64,000 bases of DNA from FEB-7 sp963698265 (GCA_963698265.1 CAVOQC010000004.1:248001-312000); one strand, 5' to 3'. Positions 24,954-34,660 are shown, counted from the stretch's first letter. Notes: generated by a model not told the origin, from the sequence alone. Made by a program: numbers and translations.

Positions 24954-26450
24954 ATGGACGTCCTGGCACCGCTCCTCGACGGATTCGCGGTCGCGCTCAC
25001 CGCCCAGAACCTCCTCTGGGCGCTGGTCGGCGTCACGCTGGGCACCGCCGTGGGCGTGCTTCCCGGCGTGGGGCCGGCGGTCACCATCGCGCTGCTCCTG
25101 CCGATCACCACGAAGGTGGACGCGAGCGGCGCGCTGATCATGTTCGCGGGCGTGTACTACGGTGCGATGTACGGCGGCTCGACCACCTCGATCCTGCTGA
25201 ACACGCCCGGCGAGAGTGCGACCATCGTCACCGCGCTGGAGGGCAACCAGATGGCCCGGCGCGGGCGGGCGGGCCCGGCGCTCGCCACGAGCGCCATCGG
25301 CTCCTTCGTCGCGGGAACGATCGCCACCATCGGGCTCACCTTCCTGTCGCCGCTGGTGGTGGAGTTGGGCCTGAAGTTCGGGCCGCCGGAGTATTTCGCC
25401 CTGATGATCGTGGCCTTCACCACGGTGTCGTCGGTGCTGGGCGACTCGACCCTGCGCGGCATCGCGAGCCTTTTCCTCGGGCTTGCGATCGGGCTGGTCG
25501 GAATCGACAACCAGACGGGGCAGGCGCGCTTCGCCTTCGGCGTTCCGCAGCTCCTCGACGGCATCGAGGTCGTGACCGTCGCCGTGGGCCTCTTCGCCGT
25601 CGGCGAGACGATCTATCTCGCCTCCAAGATGCACCAGGTCCAGGAGAAGCTCGAGGCGATCTCCGGCTCCATCTGGATGAAGGCGGAAGACTGGAAGCGC
25701 TCGTGGAGGCCCTGGATTCGCGGCACGCTCATCGGTTTCCCGTTCGGGTCCATCCCGGCGGGAGGCGCGGAGATCCCGACCTTTCTCTCCTACGCCATCG
25801 AGAGGAAGCTCGCGAAGAACCCGGAGGAGTTCGGCCACGGCGCGATCGAGGGCGTGGCCGGGCCCGAAGCCGCGAACAACGCCTCGTCCACGGGGACGAT
25901 GGTGCCGCTGCTCACGCTCGGGCTGCCGACCTCGGCCACCGCGGCGATCATGCTCTCGGCGTTCCAGCAATACGGGCTGCAGCCGGGGCCGCTCCTCTTC
26001 GAGTCCAATGCCGCGCTCGTCTGGGGCCTGATCGCGAGCTTCTACGTCGGCAACGTGATGCTCCTCGTCCTGAACCTGCCGCTCGTGGGGCTCTGGGTGA
26101 AGCTGCTCGCGATCCCGAAGCCGCAGCTCTACGCCGGGATCCTCGTCTTCGCGACGATGGGCGTGTACGGGATGCGCCAGTCGCCCTTCGACGTTTTCCT
26201 GCTCTACGGCGTGGGCCTCGTCGGCTTTCTCATGCGCCGGTTCGGGTTCCCCACGGCTCCGGCGATCGTCGGCATGATCCTGGGACCGCTCGCCGAGGAA
26301 CAGATGCGCCGCGCGCTCGCCATCAGCCAGGGCGACCCGAGTATTTTCGTGACGCATCCCATCTCGGCGGGACTGCTCGCGGTGGCGGTGGCCGTGATCG
26401 CCGCGCCGTGGCTTTGGCGCTGGTTCGGGCCCGGCAGGAAGCCCGCCTAG
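24954..26450 (+). CDS. tctA: tripartite tricarboxylate transporter large membrane subunit
   Basis: 498 residues, about 11-12 membrane helices. Diagnostic are GVTLGTAVGVLPGVGPAVTIALLLPIT near the start, YYGAMYGGSTTSILLNTPGE and GPEAANNASSTGTMVPLLTLGLP in the middle. It forms the sodium/proton-driven permease with TctB and works with the periplasmic protein TctC. The ATG is immediately after the tctB stop. The transported acid cannot be told from sequence. Confidence 0.96.
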   Translation: MDVLAPLLDGFAVALTAQNLLWALVGVTLGTAVGVLPGVGPAVTIALLLPITTKVDASGALIMFAGVYYGAMYGGSTTSILLNTPGESATIVTALEGNQMARRGRAGPALATSAIGSFVAGTIATIGLTFLSPLVVELGLKFGPPEYFALMIVAFTTVSSVLGDSTLRGIASLFLGLAIGLVGIDNQTGQARFAFGVPQLLDGIEVVTVAVGLFAVGETIYLASKMHQVQEKLEAISGSIWMKAEDWKRSWRPWIRGTLIGFPFGSIPAGGAEIPTFLSYAIERKLAKNPEEFGHGAIEGVAGPEAANNASSTGTMVPLLTLGLPTSATAAIMLSAFQQYGLQPGPLLFESNAALVWGLIASFYVGNVMLLVLNLPLVGLWVKLLAIPKPQLYAGILVFATMGVYGMRQSPFDVFLLYGVGLVGFLMRRFGFPTAPAIVGMILGPLAEEQMRRALAISQGDPSIFVTHPISAGLLAVAVAVIAAPWLWRWFGPGRKPA

Positions 26451-26550
26451 CAAGCCCCCGGAGGCGACGGCACGCGTGCCGGGACGAGGACGCGGCGCCC
26501 TTGCGAAAGTGCTAACCTGACCGCATCTCCGTTCTGCACGGAGGTGCGTG

Positions 26551-27366
26551 ATGCATTCCACGGTTCGCCCCGCCGCGGTCGCGGGAGCCTTCTACCCCGG
26601 TGACGCGGCAACTCTCGCCGACGAAGTGCGGCGGTATTTGCGCGGCGCATCAGGCGCCCGCGGGGAGGCGCGCGCGCCGAAGGTGATCATCGCTCCCCAT
26701 GCCGGCTTCGTGTACTCCGGGCCGGTAGCCGCCAGCGCCTATGCACGCGTGGCATCGCTGCGCGGCACGGTCACGCGCGTGGTGCTCGCGGGGCCGGCCC
26801 ATCGCGTCGCGGTCCCGGGCGCGGCCGTGCCGGAGGCGAAAGCCTTCGCCACGCCGCTCGGCGACATCGCCCTGGATGAGGAGGCCCTGCAGCGGCTGCG
26901 CCGGCTTCCGTTCGTCGAGTCGAGCGATCGTGCCCACGCGCTCGAGCACTCCCTCGAGGTGCAACTGCCGTTCCTGCAAGCCGTCTTGGGGCAGTTCCGG
27001 CTCGTTCCCGTCGTGGTCGGAGGAGCCTCGCCCGAAGAGATGGCCCGCCTCCTGGAAACGGTGTGGGGAGGAGACGAGACCCTCATCGTCGTGAGCACGG
27101 ACCTTTCCCATTACCTGCCCTACGCCATGGCGAGCGAACGCGATCGCCGGACGGCAGACGCGATTCTCGCGTTCTCCCCACGATTGGATCCCGAGGATGC
27201 GTGTGGTGCCGCGCCGGTGAACGGGCTGCTGGTGCTTGCGCGCCGCCTCGGCCTCCGGATCGAGCTCGTGGACTTGCGCAACTCCGGGGATACTGCGGGC
27301 GGCCGGGGCCAGGTCGTCGGCTACGGTGCCTTCGTGCTGCATGAACCGGCGCGTCCCCATGCCTGA
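26551..27366 (+). CDS. amrB: AmmeMemoRadiSam system protein B (MEMO1 homologue)
   Basis: 271 residues from the ATG five bases after GGAGGT (a GTG one codon earlier is too close to it). RPAAVAGAFYPG opens the family. Residues matching the metal-binding set of human MEMO1 are present: His in APHAGFVYSGP, His in GPAHRVAVPG and Cys in DACGAAPVNGLL. HSLEVQLPFLQ and STDLSHYLPY are further hallmarks. The fold is that of class III extradiol dioxygenases. It overlaps amrA by eight bases; function in bacteria is not established. Confidence 0.93.
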   Translation: MHSTVRPAAVAGAFYPGDAATLADEVRRYLRGASGARGEARAPKVIIAPHAGFVYSGPVAASAYARVASLRGTVTRVVLAGPAHRVAVPGAAVPEAKAFATPLGDIALDEEALQRLRRLPFVESSDRAHALEHSLEVQLPFLQAVLGQFRLVPVVVGGASPEEMARLLETVWGGDETLIVVSTDLSHYLPYAMASERDRRTADAILAFSPRLDPEDACGAAPVNGLLVLARRLGLRIELVDLRNSGDTAGGRGQVVGYGAFVLHEPARPHA

Positions 27367-27922
27367 AGACCTCGACCGGGGAACGGTGCTCGTGACGATA
27401 GCCCGCGAGGCGATCGCCGAAAGGCTGGGACTGCCGGCGCCTGGCGAGCGGCGCGAGCCGTGGCTCGCGATTCCCGCCGCGACCTTCGTCACCTTGCGGA
27501 TCGAGGAGGCGCTGCGCGGCTGCATCGGCAGCGTCGATCCGCGCCGCCCGCTCGGCGTCGACGTCGCCGCCAATGCCTGCGCGGCGGCGTTTTCCGATCC
27601 GCGCTTCTCGCCGCTCACGCAGGCGGAACTCGGGACGGTTCGCGTCGAGGTCTCCGTGCTGTCGCCGCGAACCCCCCTGGACGTGACGGGGGAGTCGGAC
27701 GCGGCGGCGCGGCTTCGCCCCGGCGTGGACGGCGTGTATCTCGAGTACCAGGGACGGGCGGCGACGTTCCTGCCGCAAGTGTGGGAAAGCCTGCCCGATC
27801 CCGTGGATTTCCTCGCCGCCCTTCGGGACAAGGCGCGGCTGCCGGCGCGCTTCTGGGACCCGGGAATCCGGCTCACGCGCTACACCGTGGAGAAGTATGC
27901 CGATGGGCACCCGGCCGGCTGA
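27359..27922 (+). CDS. amrA: AmmeMemoRadiSam system protein A (AMMECR1 homologue)
   Basis: 187 residues from the ATG at 27359, inside the end of amrB (27341 is an alternative). FVTLRIEEALRGCIGSVDPRRPLG includes the invariant LRGCIG of AMMECR1 proteins, and WESLPDPVDFLAALRDKARLP is the conserved C-terminal block. Human AMMECR1 is linked to disease, yet its biochemical role is unknown. Overlaps on both sides place it firmly in the three-gene unit. Confidence 0.93.
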   Translation: MPEDLDRGTVLVTIAREAIAERLGLPAPGERREPWLAIPAATFVTLRIEEALRGCIGSVDPRRPLGVDVAANACAAAFSDPRFSPLTQAELGTVRVEVSVLSPRTPLDVTGESDAAARLRPGVDGVYLEYQGRAATFLPQVWESLPDPVDFLAALRDKARLPARFWDPGIRLTRYTVEKYADGHPAG

Positions 27923-29015
27923 ACCCCTGGAAGGCTCTCGCCATCCGGCTCGCTGGTGGCACCGGCTGGACGACGGGCGCATCCAGTGCGACCTGTGCCC
28001 ACGCGACTGCCGCCTGCACGAGGGGCAGCGCGGTGCCTGTTTCGTGCGCGCACGCGAGGGCGACGCGATGGTGCTCACCACCTACGGCCGCTCCTCCGGC
28101 TTCTGCCTGGACCCGATCGAGAAAAAGCCGCTCAACCACTTCTACCCGGGGACTTCCGTGCTCTCGTTCGGCACGGCGGGGTGCAACCTCGCGTGCAAGT
28201 TCTGCCAGAACTGGGATATCAGCAAGTCGCGCGACATGGACCGGATGATGGACGCGGCCACTCCGGAGGCCATCGCCCGGGCGGCGCGGGAGTCCGGCGC
28301 GAGGAGCGTCGCGTTCACCTACAACGACCCGGTGATCTTCGCCGAGTACGCGATGGACGTGGCCGACGCGTGCCGGGCGCAGGGCGTGGCCGCCGTGGCG
28401 GTGACCAACGGCTACATGCGCGCGGAGCCTCGCCGGGCGTTCTACGCGAGCATGGACGCGGCGAACGTGGACCTGAAGGCCTTCACCGACGAGTTCCACG
28501 TGAAGCTCACGGGCTCGACGCTCGCGCCGGTGCTGGAAACGCTCGCGTACCTGGTCCACGAGACGAAGGTCTGGCTCGAGATCACGACGCTTCTCATTCC
28601 CGGCCGCAACGATTCCGATGCCGAGATCCTGGCCGCGAGCCGGTGGATCCGGCGCGAGCTGGGCCCGGACGTGCCCTTGCACTACACCGCGTTCCACCCC
28701 GACTACAAGATGGTCGACGTGCCGGCCACCCCGCCGGCCACGCTCGCGCGCGCCCGGGAGATTGCGCTGGGCGAGGGGCTCCATTTCGTCTACACGGGCA
28801 ACGTCCACGATGCCGAGGGCGGCACCACCTTCTGCCCCGGGTGCCGCGCGCGCCTCGTCGAGCGCGACTGGCACCGCATCGACGGCTACCGGCTCACGGC
28901 CGACGGCAAGTGCCCTGACTGTGCGGCGGTGATTCCCGGGCGCTTCGAGGCCTTCGACCCGGGCCGCCAGTTCGGGCGGCGGCGGGTTGCGCTGCGCCTG
29001 GCTCCTGTCTCCTAG
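27897..29015 (+). CDS. amrS: AmmeMemoRadiSam system radical SAM enzyme
   Basis: 372 residues, overlapping amrA by 26 bases. Cys pair CDLCPRDC precedes the SAM cluster motif GCNLACKFCQNW (CxxxCxxC). LEITTLLIPGRNDSD and FHPDYKM belong to the PflA-like activase group. The C-terminus has a rubredoxin-like zinc ribbon, CPGCRARL then CPDCAAVIPG. Context implies it modifies, or acts with, the two partner proteins. The reaction is unknown. Confidence 0.93.
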   Translation: MPMGTRPAEPLEGSRHPARWWHRLDDGRIQCDLCPRDCRLHEGQRGACFVRAREGDAMVLTTYGRSSGFCLDPIEKKPLNHFYPGTSVLSFGTAGCNLACKFCQNWDISKSRDMDRMMDAATPEAIARAARESGARSVAFTYNDPVIFAEYAMDVADACRAQGVAAVAVTNGYMRAEPRRAFYASMDAANVDLKAFTDEFHVKLTGSTLAPVLETLAYLVHETKVWLEITTLLIPGRNDSDAEILAASRWIRRELGPDVPLHYTAFHPDYKMVDVPATPPATLARAREIALGEGLHFVYTGNVHDAEGGTTFCPGCRARLVERDWHRIDGYRLTADGKCPDCAAVIPGRFEAFDPGRQFGRRRVALRLAPVS

Positions 29016-29118
29016 CGGGGATTTCGCGGCCATTTTTCACCGCGCGACGGGCTTGCTCTCCTGCGTCACTCCGGGCAATGTTCTGGCCCTGCATGCATTC
29101 ATCCACCGGGGAGTCCTT

Positions 29119-29937
29119 ATGAAAGCTGGCGTATTGGGGGTGTTAGCCGTTGCCGCGCTCGCGGGCGCAGCGACGGTGCAGGCCACGACCGCGGCACGGG
29201 AGGGAACGAAGGTGGTCGTCGAGTTCACGGCCACCGTGAAGACCACCGGCCGCTTTGTCGATGGCCGGAACGCCACGACGTCGAGCGCGGTGAACCGGGT
29301 CCTGAAGGGCCGGTGCCAGCTCGAGGCAAGCGTGGTCGGCCCCTACGGCCTGGACGGCCCGACCAAGCAGCAGGAGAAGGCGATGAAACGGAGGGATCCC
29401 GTCATGGCCGGTCTCGAGAAGGAGCACGCCAGGTGCAAGGGCAACCAGGCCTGCCTGATGGCGCTCGCGCAGAAGATGGCCGAGCAGGATGTCGAGCCCA
29501 AGGCCGCGCAGGCGGAGGGCGCGGTCCAAGTCTGGTTTCCGAAGTCCTGCAGCGGGTCGTTCACGGCGAGCGACATGTACGACGCCGACATCAAGGATGG
29601 CGGGAACCTGTCCTACACGGCGAAATCGACCGTCACCGGCTCGGCACCCATTCCCGAGGGCGGCGAGAAAGGCTGGCTTGCCGTGTACATCGAGAACGAT
29701 CTCGCGAGGAATCAGACGCAGTATCGCTTCAACGAGGCCGAGCCCGTTCTCTTCAACAGGAAGACGGTCAGGACCGGCTACAAGGCCGGCACGATCGAGG
29801 ACAAGTTGCCGGTCGGTCTCACCCAGCGCGTCTTTCCGAACCCGTGGGGCCCGGTCAAGGGTCCGGTGCAATCGGGATCGCTGACGAAGAACATCGACGG
29901 CGGCACGCTGACCATCGCGTGGCAGATCAATCGCTGA
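29119..29937 (+). CDS. secreted protein of unknown function
   Basis: 272 residues from the ATG at 29119, chosen because it yields a clean signal peptide (MKAGVLGVLAVAALAGAATVQA). The mature part has four Cys (GRCQLEA, ARCKGNQACLMA, KSCSGSF) that may form disulphides, a Lys/Glu-rich helix (~residues 80-130) and a beta-rich C-terminal half. I do not recognise the family. It lies ~100 bases after the radical SAM gene, convergent with rsgA. Confidence 0.65.
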   Translation: MKAGVLGVLAVAALAGAATVQATTAAREGTKVVVEFTATVKTTGRFVDGRNATTSSAVNRVLKGRCQLEASVVGPYGLDGPTKQQEKAMKRRDPVMAGLEKEHARCKGNQACLMALAQKMAEQDVEPKAAQAEGAVQVWFPKSCSGSFTASDMYDADIKDGGNLSYTAKSTVTGSAPIPEGGEKGWLAVYIENDLARNQTQYRFNEAEPVLFNRKTVRTGYKAGTIEDKLPVGLTQRVFPNPWGPVKGPVQSGSLTKNIDGGTLTIAWQINR

Positions 29938-30008
29938 AGGGCGGGGCCGCCCGCGCTTCGCGCCCGTTTCGCCGCCGGCTCCGTGAACAGCGGTCGTAGA
30001 GCGGGCAG

Positions 30009-30935
30009 CTAGCGCGACCAGTCGGGGTGCTGGTCGTGCAGTTCCCGGTGCTGCTCGATGAGTACCTGGTAGAACGACAGGCGCTCGGCGGAAACGGCAC
30101 CCTTTCCCGCGGCCGCGACGATGGCGCAACCGGGCTCCGTCAGATGCACGCAGTCGTTGAACTTGCAGGCGCCGAGGTAGGGGCCGAATTCGCGCATCGC
30201 CTCCGCGATCTGGCCCTCGGTCAGGTGGAAGAGACCGAAGGACTGGAATCCCGGCGTGTCGATGATGGCCGCCTCGCGGTCGAGCCGGAACATGCGCGAG
30301 AACGTGGTCGTGTGCGTTCCGATCCCGAGGGACGCCGAGATCTCGCCCACGCGGGCGACCTCGTTCATCACGAGCGCGTTGACGGTCTTCGACTTGCCCA
30401 TGCCGCTCTGCCCGACGAGGAGGGTGATCTTGTCTTCCAGAAGCGGCAGGAGCGCCGCGGTGTCGAACTTGGCCGACATCGAGATGACCGTGTACCCAAC
30501 CCGCTCCCACGCCTCGAGCGAGCGGCGGGACTCGGCATGCTCGGGAAGGTCGGACTTGTTGAGCGCGATGACCGCCGGGATGCCGGCGGCCTCGCAGGCC
30601 ACCAGGCTCAGGTTCAGGAACGCCTCGCTGAAGACGGGCTTCGGCGCGAGCAGGATCACCGCCTGGTCGACGTTCGCCGCGAGCGTCTTCTCCTTCCACT
30701 GGTCGGAGCGAAAGAGGATGTTGCGCCGCGTGCCCACGCGCTCGATGGAACCCTGCGCGGAACCGGTGAGGCGGACATCCACGAAGTCGCCGCAGGCCGC
30801 GTCCTGCTTGCGGCCCTTGCGCGTGCAGACGATCTGGCGGCGGTCGGCCATCTCGACGAGGCACTCGCGCCCGAAATCGGCCACGACGCGACCCTCGACG
30901 ACGACCTGCTGCTCCCTTTCGCGCCGGGTCGTCAC
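30009..30935 (-). CDS. rsgA: ribosome small-subunit-dependent GTPase A
   Basis: 308 residues. An N-terminal OB fold is followed by a circularly permuted GTPase: NKSD appears first (ALNKSDLPE), then Walker A GQSGMGKSKTVNAL, then DTPGFQSFGL. The C-terminal zinc finger is CKFNDCVHLTEPGC. It assists 30S maturation. It is downstream of the pterin dehydratase and M48 genes on the same strand, 13 bases from the first; the set reads as one transcript. Confidence 0.96.
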   Translation of the reverse strand: MTTRREREQQVVVEGRVVADFGRECLVEMADRRQIVCTRKGRKQDAACGDFVDVRLTGSAQGSIERVGTRRNILFRSDQWKEKTLAANVDQAVILLAPKPVFSEAFLNLSLVACEAAGIPAVIALNKSDLPEHAESRRSLEAWERVGYTVISMSAKFDTAALLPLLEDKITLLVGQSGMGKSKTVNALVMNEVARVGEISASLGIGTHTTTFSRMFRLDREAAIIDTPGFQSFGLFHLTEGQIAEAMREFGPYLGACKFNDCVHLTEPGCAIVAAAGKGAVSAERLSFYQVLIEQHRELHDQHPDWSR

Positions 30936-30948
30936 GGACGCCCCGGGC

Positions 30949-31278
30949 CTAGAGCTCGAGGAGCGCGTCGATCTTGGCCGCGCAGATGAAGTCGTTCTCG
31001 CTCAGGCCACCGATGGCGTGGGTCCAGTACGAAACCTTGCACTGGTTGTAGCCGACCGCGAGGTCGGGGTGGTGGTCCTCGCGGTGCGATATCCAGGCGG
31101 TCGCGTTCACGAAAGCCATGGTCTCGTGGTAGTTCGCGAACCGGAAGGTCTTCGAGATGGCGTCACCTTCGCGCGACCAGCCGGAGAGCCCCTTGAGCAG
31201 CGGGCCGACCTGGGCGTCCGCGAGGGGAGACACGCCCCCTTCGCACGGGATGCATTTCTTGCGGGCGAGTTCGTTCAT
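30949..31278 (-). CDS. 4a-hydroxytetrahydrobiopterin dehydratase (PCD/DCoH)
   Basis: 109 residues. The active-site block is SHREDHHPDLAVGYNQCKVSYWTHAIGGLSENDF, with the HHPD motif. It regenerates tetrahydrobiopterin for phenylalanine hydroxylase or acts in pterin metabolism. No phhA gene is in the window. It sits between the M48 protease (13 bases upstream) and rsgA. Confidence 0.94.
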   Translation of the reverse strand: MNELARKKCIPCEGGVSPLADAQVGPLLKGLSGWSREGDAISKTFRFANYHETMAFVNATAWISHREDHHPDLAVGYNQCKVSYWTHAIGGLSENDFICAAKIDALLEL

Positions 31279-31291
31279 GGCGCGGACCGTT

Positions 31292-32551
31292 TCAGGCAGG
31301 TCTCGCGGCGAGGCGCCTCAGGTGGGCGATGCGCAGGGCCGCGGGGGGATGGGAATCATACACGAGCGAATGCAGCGGATCGGGCGTGAGCGTGGCCGCG
31401 TTGTCGCGGTAGAGCTTGCCCAATGCGCTCACGAGATCTTCGGCGCTCGCGTGGCTCGCCGCGTACTCGTCGGCCTCGAATTCCTGCCGCCGGGACAGGA
31501 GGCTCGCGAGCGGCTGGAACGGGAAGGTGAAGACGGGGACCACCAGCATGAAGGCGGCGAGCAGCGCGCCCGTGGGCGGCGGCGAGGCGAGGCCGAGTGC
31601 GGCGGCGAAGGCGGGTTCGCGCGCAGCCCACCCCAGCACGGCCAGGAGCCCGAAGGCGAGCGCGAAGCGCACCGCGAGGAGCCTCGGGATGTGGCCGCGC
31701 GCGAAGTGGCCGAGCTCGTGGGCGAGCACCGCCTCGATCTCGCCCTGCGTGAGCCGCTCGACCAGCGTGTCGAAGAACACGATCCGCTTGTCGCGCCCGA
31801 AGCCGGTGAAGTAGGCGTTGCCGTGGCTCGACCGCTTCGAGCCGTCCATCACGAAGAGCCCCTCGGCGCGAAAACCGCAGCGCGCCACCAGCGCCTCGAT
31901 GCGCGAGCGCAGCTCGCCTTCCTCGAGCGGCGTGAAGCGGTTGAAGAGCGGCGCGATCCAGCGTGGGAAGACGGCGACGAGGACCAGGGTGAAGGCGACC
32001 CATGCGAACCACGCCCACACCCACCACCAGTCCCCGGTCGCCTCGATGAACCAGCACACCGCCAGGACGAGCGGCGTGCCCAGCGCGACGCCGAGCGCCA
32101 GGCCCTTGAGGAGGTCCGCCGCGAAGGTGGCGGGCGTGGTCAGGTTGAACCCGTGCCTCGCCTCCACGCCGAAGGTTCGCCAGAGGTCGAAGGGAAGGGC
32201 CGCGATGGCCCCGACGGCCACGACGCCGAAGACCGTGGCGAGATCCCGCGCGTAGCCGTCGCCCAGGAGCGAACGGGAGAGGCCGTCGACCATCGCGAGG
32301 CCTCCGCCCACGCTCAACGCGAGGAGGAGGGCGCCGTCGAGGGCCACTGCCTCCACCGCGGAGACGCGGATCTTGTCCCGCGTGTAGTCCGCCGCCCGGG
32401 CATGCGCCTCCTGCGGGACGACGGCGGCGAAGTCCGCGGGCACGCGGTCGCGATGGCGCGCGACGTGCGCGGCGTGGCGGGCGAGCAGCCACAAACGCCA
32501 CCCGAGGGAGGCGAGGGCGAATGCGACGAAAAGTGTGGCGAAGGCGTTCAC
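31292..32551 (-). CDS. M48 family integral-membrane metalloprotease (Ste24/CAAX type)
   Basis: 419 residues from GTG 32551; a TTG at 32584 would add 11 residues without clear homology. Several membrane helices flank the zinc site LAHELGHFARGH, and the third ligand lies in RRQEFEADEYAA. YDSHPPAALRIAHLRRLAA is the usual end. Likely roles are membrane-protein quality control or peptide processing. It is divergent from orn, with under 65 bases between starts. Confidence 0.9.
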   Translation of the reverse strand: MNAFATLFVAFALASLGWRLWLLARHAAHVARHRDRVPADFAAVVPQEAHARAADYTRDKIRVSAVEAVALDGALLLALSVGGGLAMVDGLSRSLLGDGYARDLATVFGVVAVGAIAALPFDLWRTFGVEARHGFNLTTPATFAADLLKGLALGVALGTPLVLAVCWFIEATGDWWWVWAWFAWVAFTLVLVAVFPRWIAPLFNRFTPLEEGELRSRIEALVARCGFRAEGLFVMDGSKRSSHGNAYFTGFGRDKRIVFFDTLVERLTQGEIEAVLAHELGHFARGHIPRLLAVRFALAFGLLAVLGWAAREPAFAAALGLASPPPTGALLAAFMLVVPVFTFPFQPLASLLSRRQEFEADEYAASHASAEDLVSALGKLYRDNAATLTPDPLHSLVYDSHPPAALRIAHLRRLAARPA

Positions 32552-32612
32552 GGCGTTTGGTGGAAGCGCGCGCCCGTGACACAATCGGGTCGCGTCATCA
32601 CTCTCTCATTCT

Positions 32613-33173
32613 ATGGCACAGGACATCGCACCGCTCGTTTGGGTCGACATGGAGATGTCGGGGCTCGTTCCCGACCGCGACCGCATCCTCGAAGTCGCCC
32701 TCGTCGTGACGGACGGGGAACTCAACACGATCGCGCAGGCGCCAGTCTGGGTGGTCCACCAGCCCGACGAGGTGCTCGACGCCATGGACTCCTGGAACAA
32801 GGGCACGCACGGACGTTCCGGCCTTATCGACAAGGTGCGCGCCTCGAAGTTCAGCGAGGCCGAGGTCGAGGCGATGATCCTGGAGTTCCTGAAGCTCCAC
32901 GTCGCGTCCGGCACGGCGCCCCTCGCCGGCAACACGGTGCACCAGGATCGCCGCTTCATGGCGCGCTACATGCCCGCCTTCGAAGCCTATCTCCACTACC
33001 GCATCGTGGACGTCTCCACCCTGAAAGAGCTCGCGAGGCGCTGGCGGCCGGAGGTGCTGGCCGGCGTCGTGAAGGAGTCCAAGCACGAGGCGCTGGCCGA
33101 CGTCCACGAGTCCATCGAGGAGCTGCGCCACTATCGCCGCACGTTCCTGCGCGCGGAGCCCGGCGAAGGCTAG
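32613..33173 (+). CDS. orn: oligoribonuclease
   Basis: 186 residues, normal. DEDDh exonuclease residues: LVWVDMEMSGLVPD (Exo I), GNTVHQDRRFMARYMP (Exo II) and HEALADVHESIEELRHYR (Exo III). It degrades 2-5-nt RNA and pGpG, so it ends c-di-GMP turnover. The stop overlaps the stop of convergent glpK by four bases (CTAG). Confidence 0.97.
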   Translation: MAQDIAPLVWVDMEMSGLVPDRDRILEVALVVTDGELNTIAQAPVWVVHQPDEVLDAMDSWNKGTHGRSGLIDKVRASKFSEAEVEAMILEFLKLHVASGTAPLAGNTVHQDRRFMARYMPAFEAYLHYRIVDVSTLKELARRWRPEVLAGVVKESKHEALADVHESIEELRHYRRTFLRAEPGEG

Positions 33174-34660
33174 TCTTTCGCCCAATCGCGCGATCGCTCG
33201 ACGGCGCGTCGCCATTGCGCGAGCCGTTCGGCCGCGAGATCTGCGGGGATACCCGGATCGAACGTGCGCTCGCGGACCCAGAGCGAGGCGATTTCCGATT
33301 CATCTTCCCAGAATCCCACCGCCAGGCCCGCGAGAAATGCGGCTCCCAGCGCCGTCGTCTCGGTGACCCGCGGCCGCACGACGGGCACGCCGAGGAGATC
33401 GGCCTGGATCTGCATGAGGAGGTCGTTCGCCGTGGCGCCCCCGTCGACCCGCAGTTCGGAGAGCGCGATGCCGGAATCGGCCGCCATGGCCGCCACCAGT
33501 TCCACGCTCTGGAACGCGATCGCATCGAGCGTGGCGCGCGCGAGGTGGGCAGCCGTCGCGCCGCGCGAAAGGCCGACGATCGTGCCGCGCGCGTGCGGAT
33601 CCCAGTACGGTGAACCCAGCCCGGCGAGCGCCGGGACGAAGTGCACGCCGCCGGAGTCGGGCACGCTGGCGGCCAGCGGGCCCACGTCCTCGGCGCGCGC
33701 GATGATCCCGAGACCGTCGCGCAGCCACTGCACGGCGGCGCCGGCGACGAACACGCTGCCCTCGAGCGCGTAGTGCGCCCCATCGCCGCGTCGCCAGGCC
33801 ACGGACGTGAGCAGCCGATGGCGCGAGGGCGACGGGCGCTCGCCGGTGTTCATGAGCAGGAAGCAGCCGGTCCCGTAGGTGTTCTTGGCGAGGCCGGCGA
33901 AGTGGCAGGCTTGCCCGAAGAGCGCAGCCGGCTGGTCTCCTGCCAGCGCGGCGATAGGGATGCCCTCCGGGAGGCCTGCGCAGCGCGTCCTTCCGACGAT
34001 CTCGCCCGCGGCGACCACCCGGGGCAGCAGCGCGCGGGGAATGTCCAGGATGGCGAGGAGCGCGTCGTCCCAGTCGAGCGTGTGGATGTTGAAGAGCAGG
34101 GTGCGCGAGGCGTTGCTCGCGTCGGTCACGTGCGCCTCGCCGCCGGTGAGGCGCCAGGCGAGCCAGGAGTCGACGGTCCCGAACGCGAGTTCGCCCCGCT
34201 CGGCGCGTGCGCGGGCCCCGGGCACGGTGTCCAGGAGCCACGCGAGCTTGGTCCCGGAAAAGTACGCGTCGAGCTCGAGCCCGGTCTTTTCCCGGAACCC
34301 TGCCTCATGCCCCGCGTGCCGGAGCGCGTCACATCGGGACGCGGTGCGTCGGTCCTGCCACACGATGGCGTTGGCGAGCGCCCGGCCGGTGGATCGGTCC
34401 CAGAGCACCGTCGTCTCGCGCTGGTTGGCGATGGAAACCGCCGCGATTTCCGGGGCGCCAAGCCCGGATTGCTGCAGCGCCCGGGCTGCGACGTCGCGCT
34501 GCGAGGAAAATATCTCCTCCGGGTCGTGCTCGACCCAGCCCGGTTGCGGGAAAATCTGGCGGAATTCTTGCTGGACCATGGCGACGGGCAGCCCGGCCCG
34601 GTCGAACACGATCGCTCGGGAGCTGGTCGTTCCCTGGTCGAGGGCGAGAATGGCTTTCAT
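33170..34660 (-). CDS. glpK: glycerol kinase
   Basis: 496 residues from the ATG of MKAILALDQGTTSSRAIVFD; upstream codons are not conserved. Other hallmarks are VSIANQRETTVLWDR, the catalytic GDQPAALFGQ, KNTYGTGCFLLMNTG and DGGATANDLLMQ. It makes sn-glycerol 3-phosphate from glycerol and so connects to the ugp importer 2.5 kb away, although they are separate units. It is convergent with orn. Confidence 0.97.
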   Translation of the reverse strand: MKAILALDQGTTSSRAIVFDRAGLPVAMVQQEFRQIFPQPGWVEHDPEEIFSSQRDVAARALQQSGLGAPEIAAVSIANQRETTVLWDRSTGRALANAIVWQDRRTASRCDALRHAGHEAGFREKTGLELDAYFSGTKLAWLLDTVPGARARAERGELAFGTVDSWLAWRLTGGEAHVTDASNASRTLLFNIHTLDWDDALLAILDIPRALLPRVVAAGEIVGRTRCAGLPEGIPIAALAGDQPAALFGQACHFAGLAKNTYGTGCFLLMNTGERPSPSRHRLLTSVAWRRGDGAHYALEGSVFVAGAAVQWLRDGLGIIARAEDVGPLAASVPDSGGVHFVPALAGLGSPYWDPHARGTIVGLSRGATAAHLARATLDAIAFQSVELVAAMAADSGIALSELRVDGGATANDLLMQIQADLLGVPVVRPRVTETTALGAAFLAGLAVGFWEDESEIASLWVRERTFDPGIPADLAAERLAQWRRAVERSRDWAKD

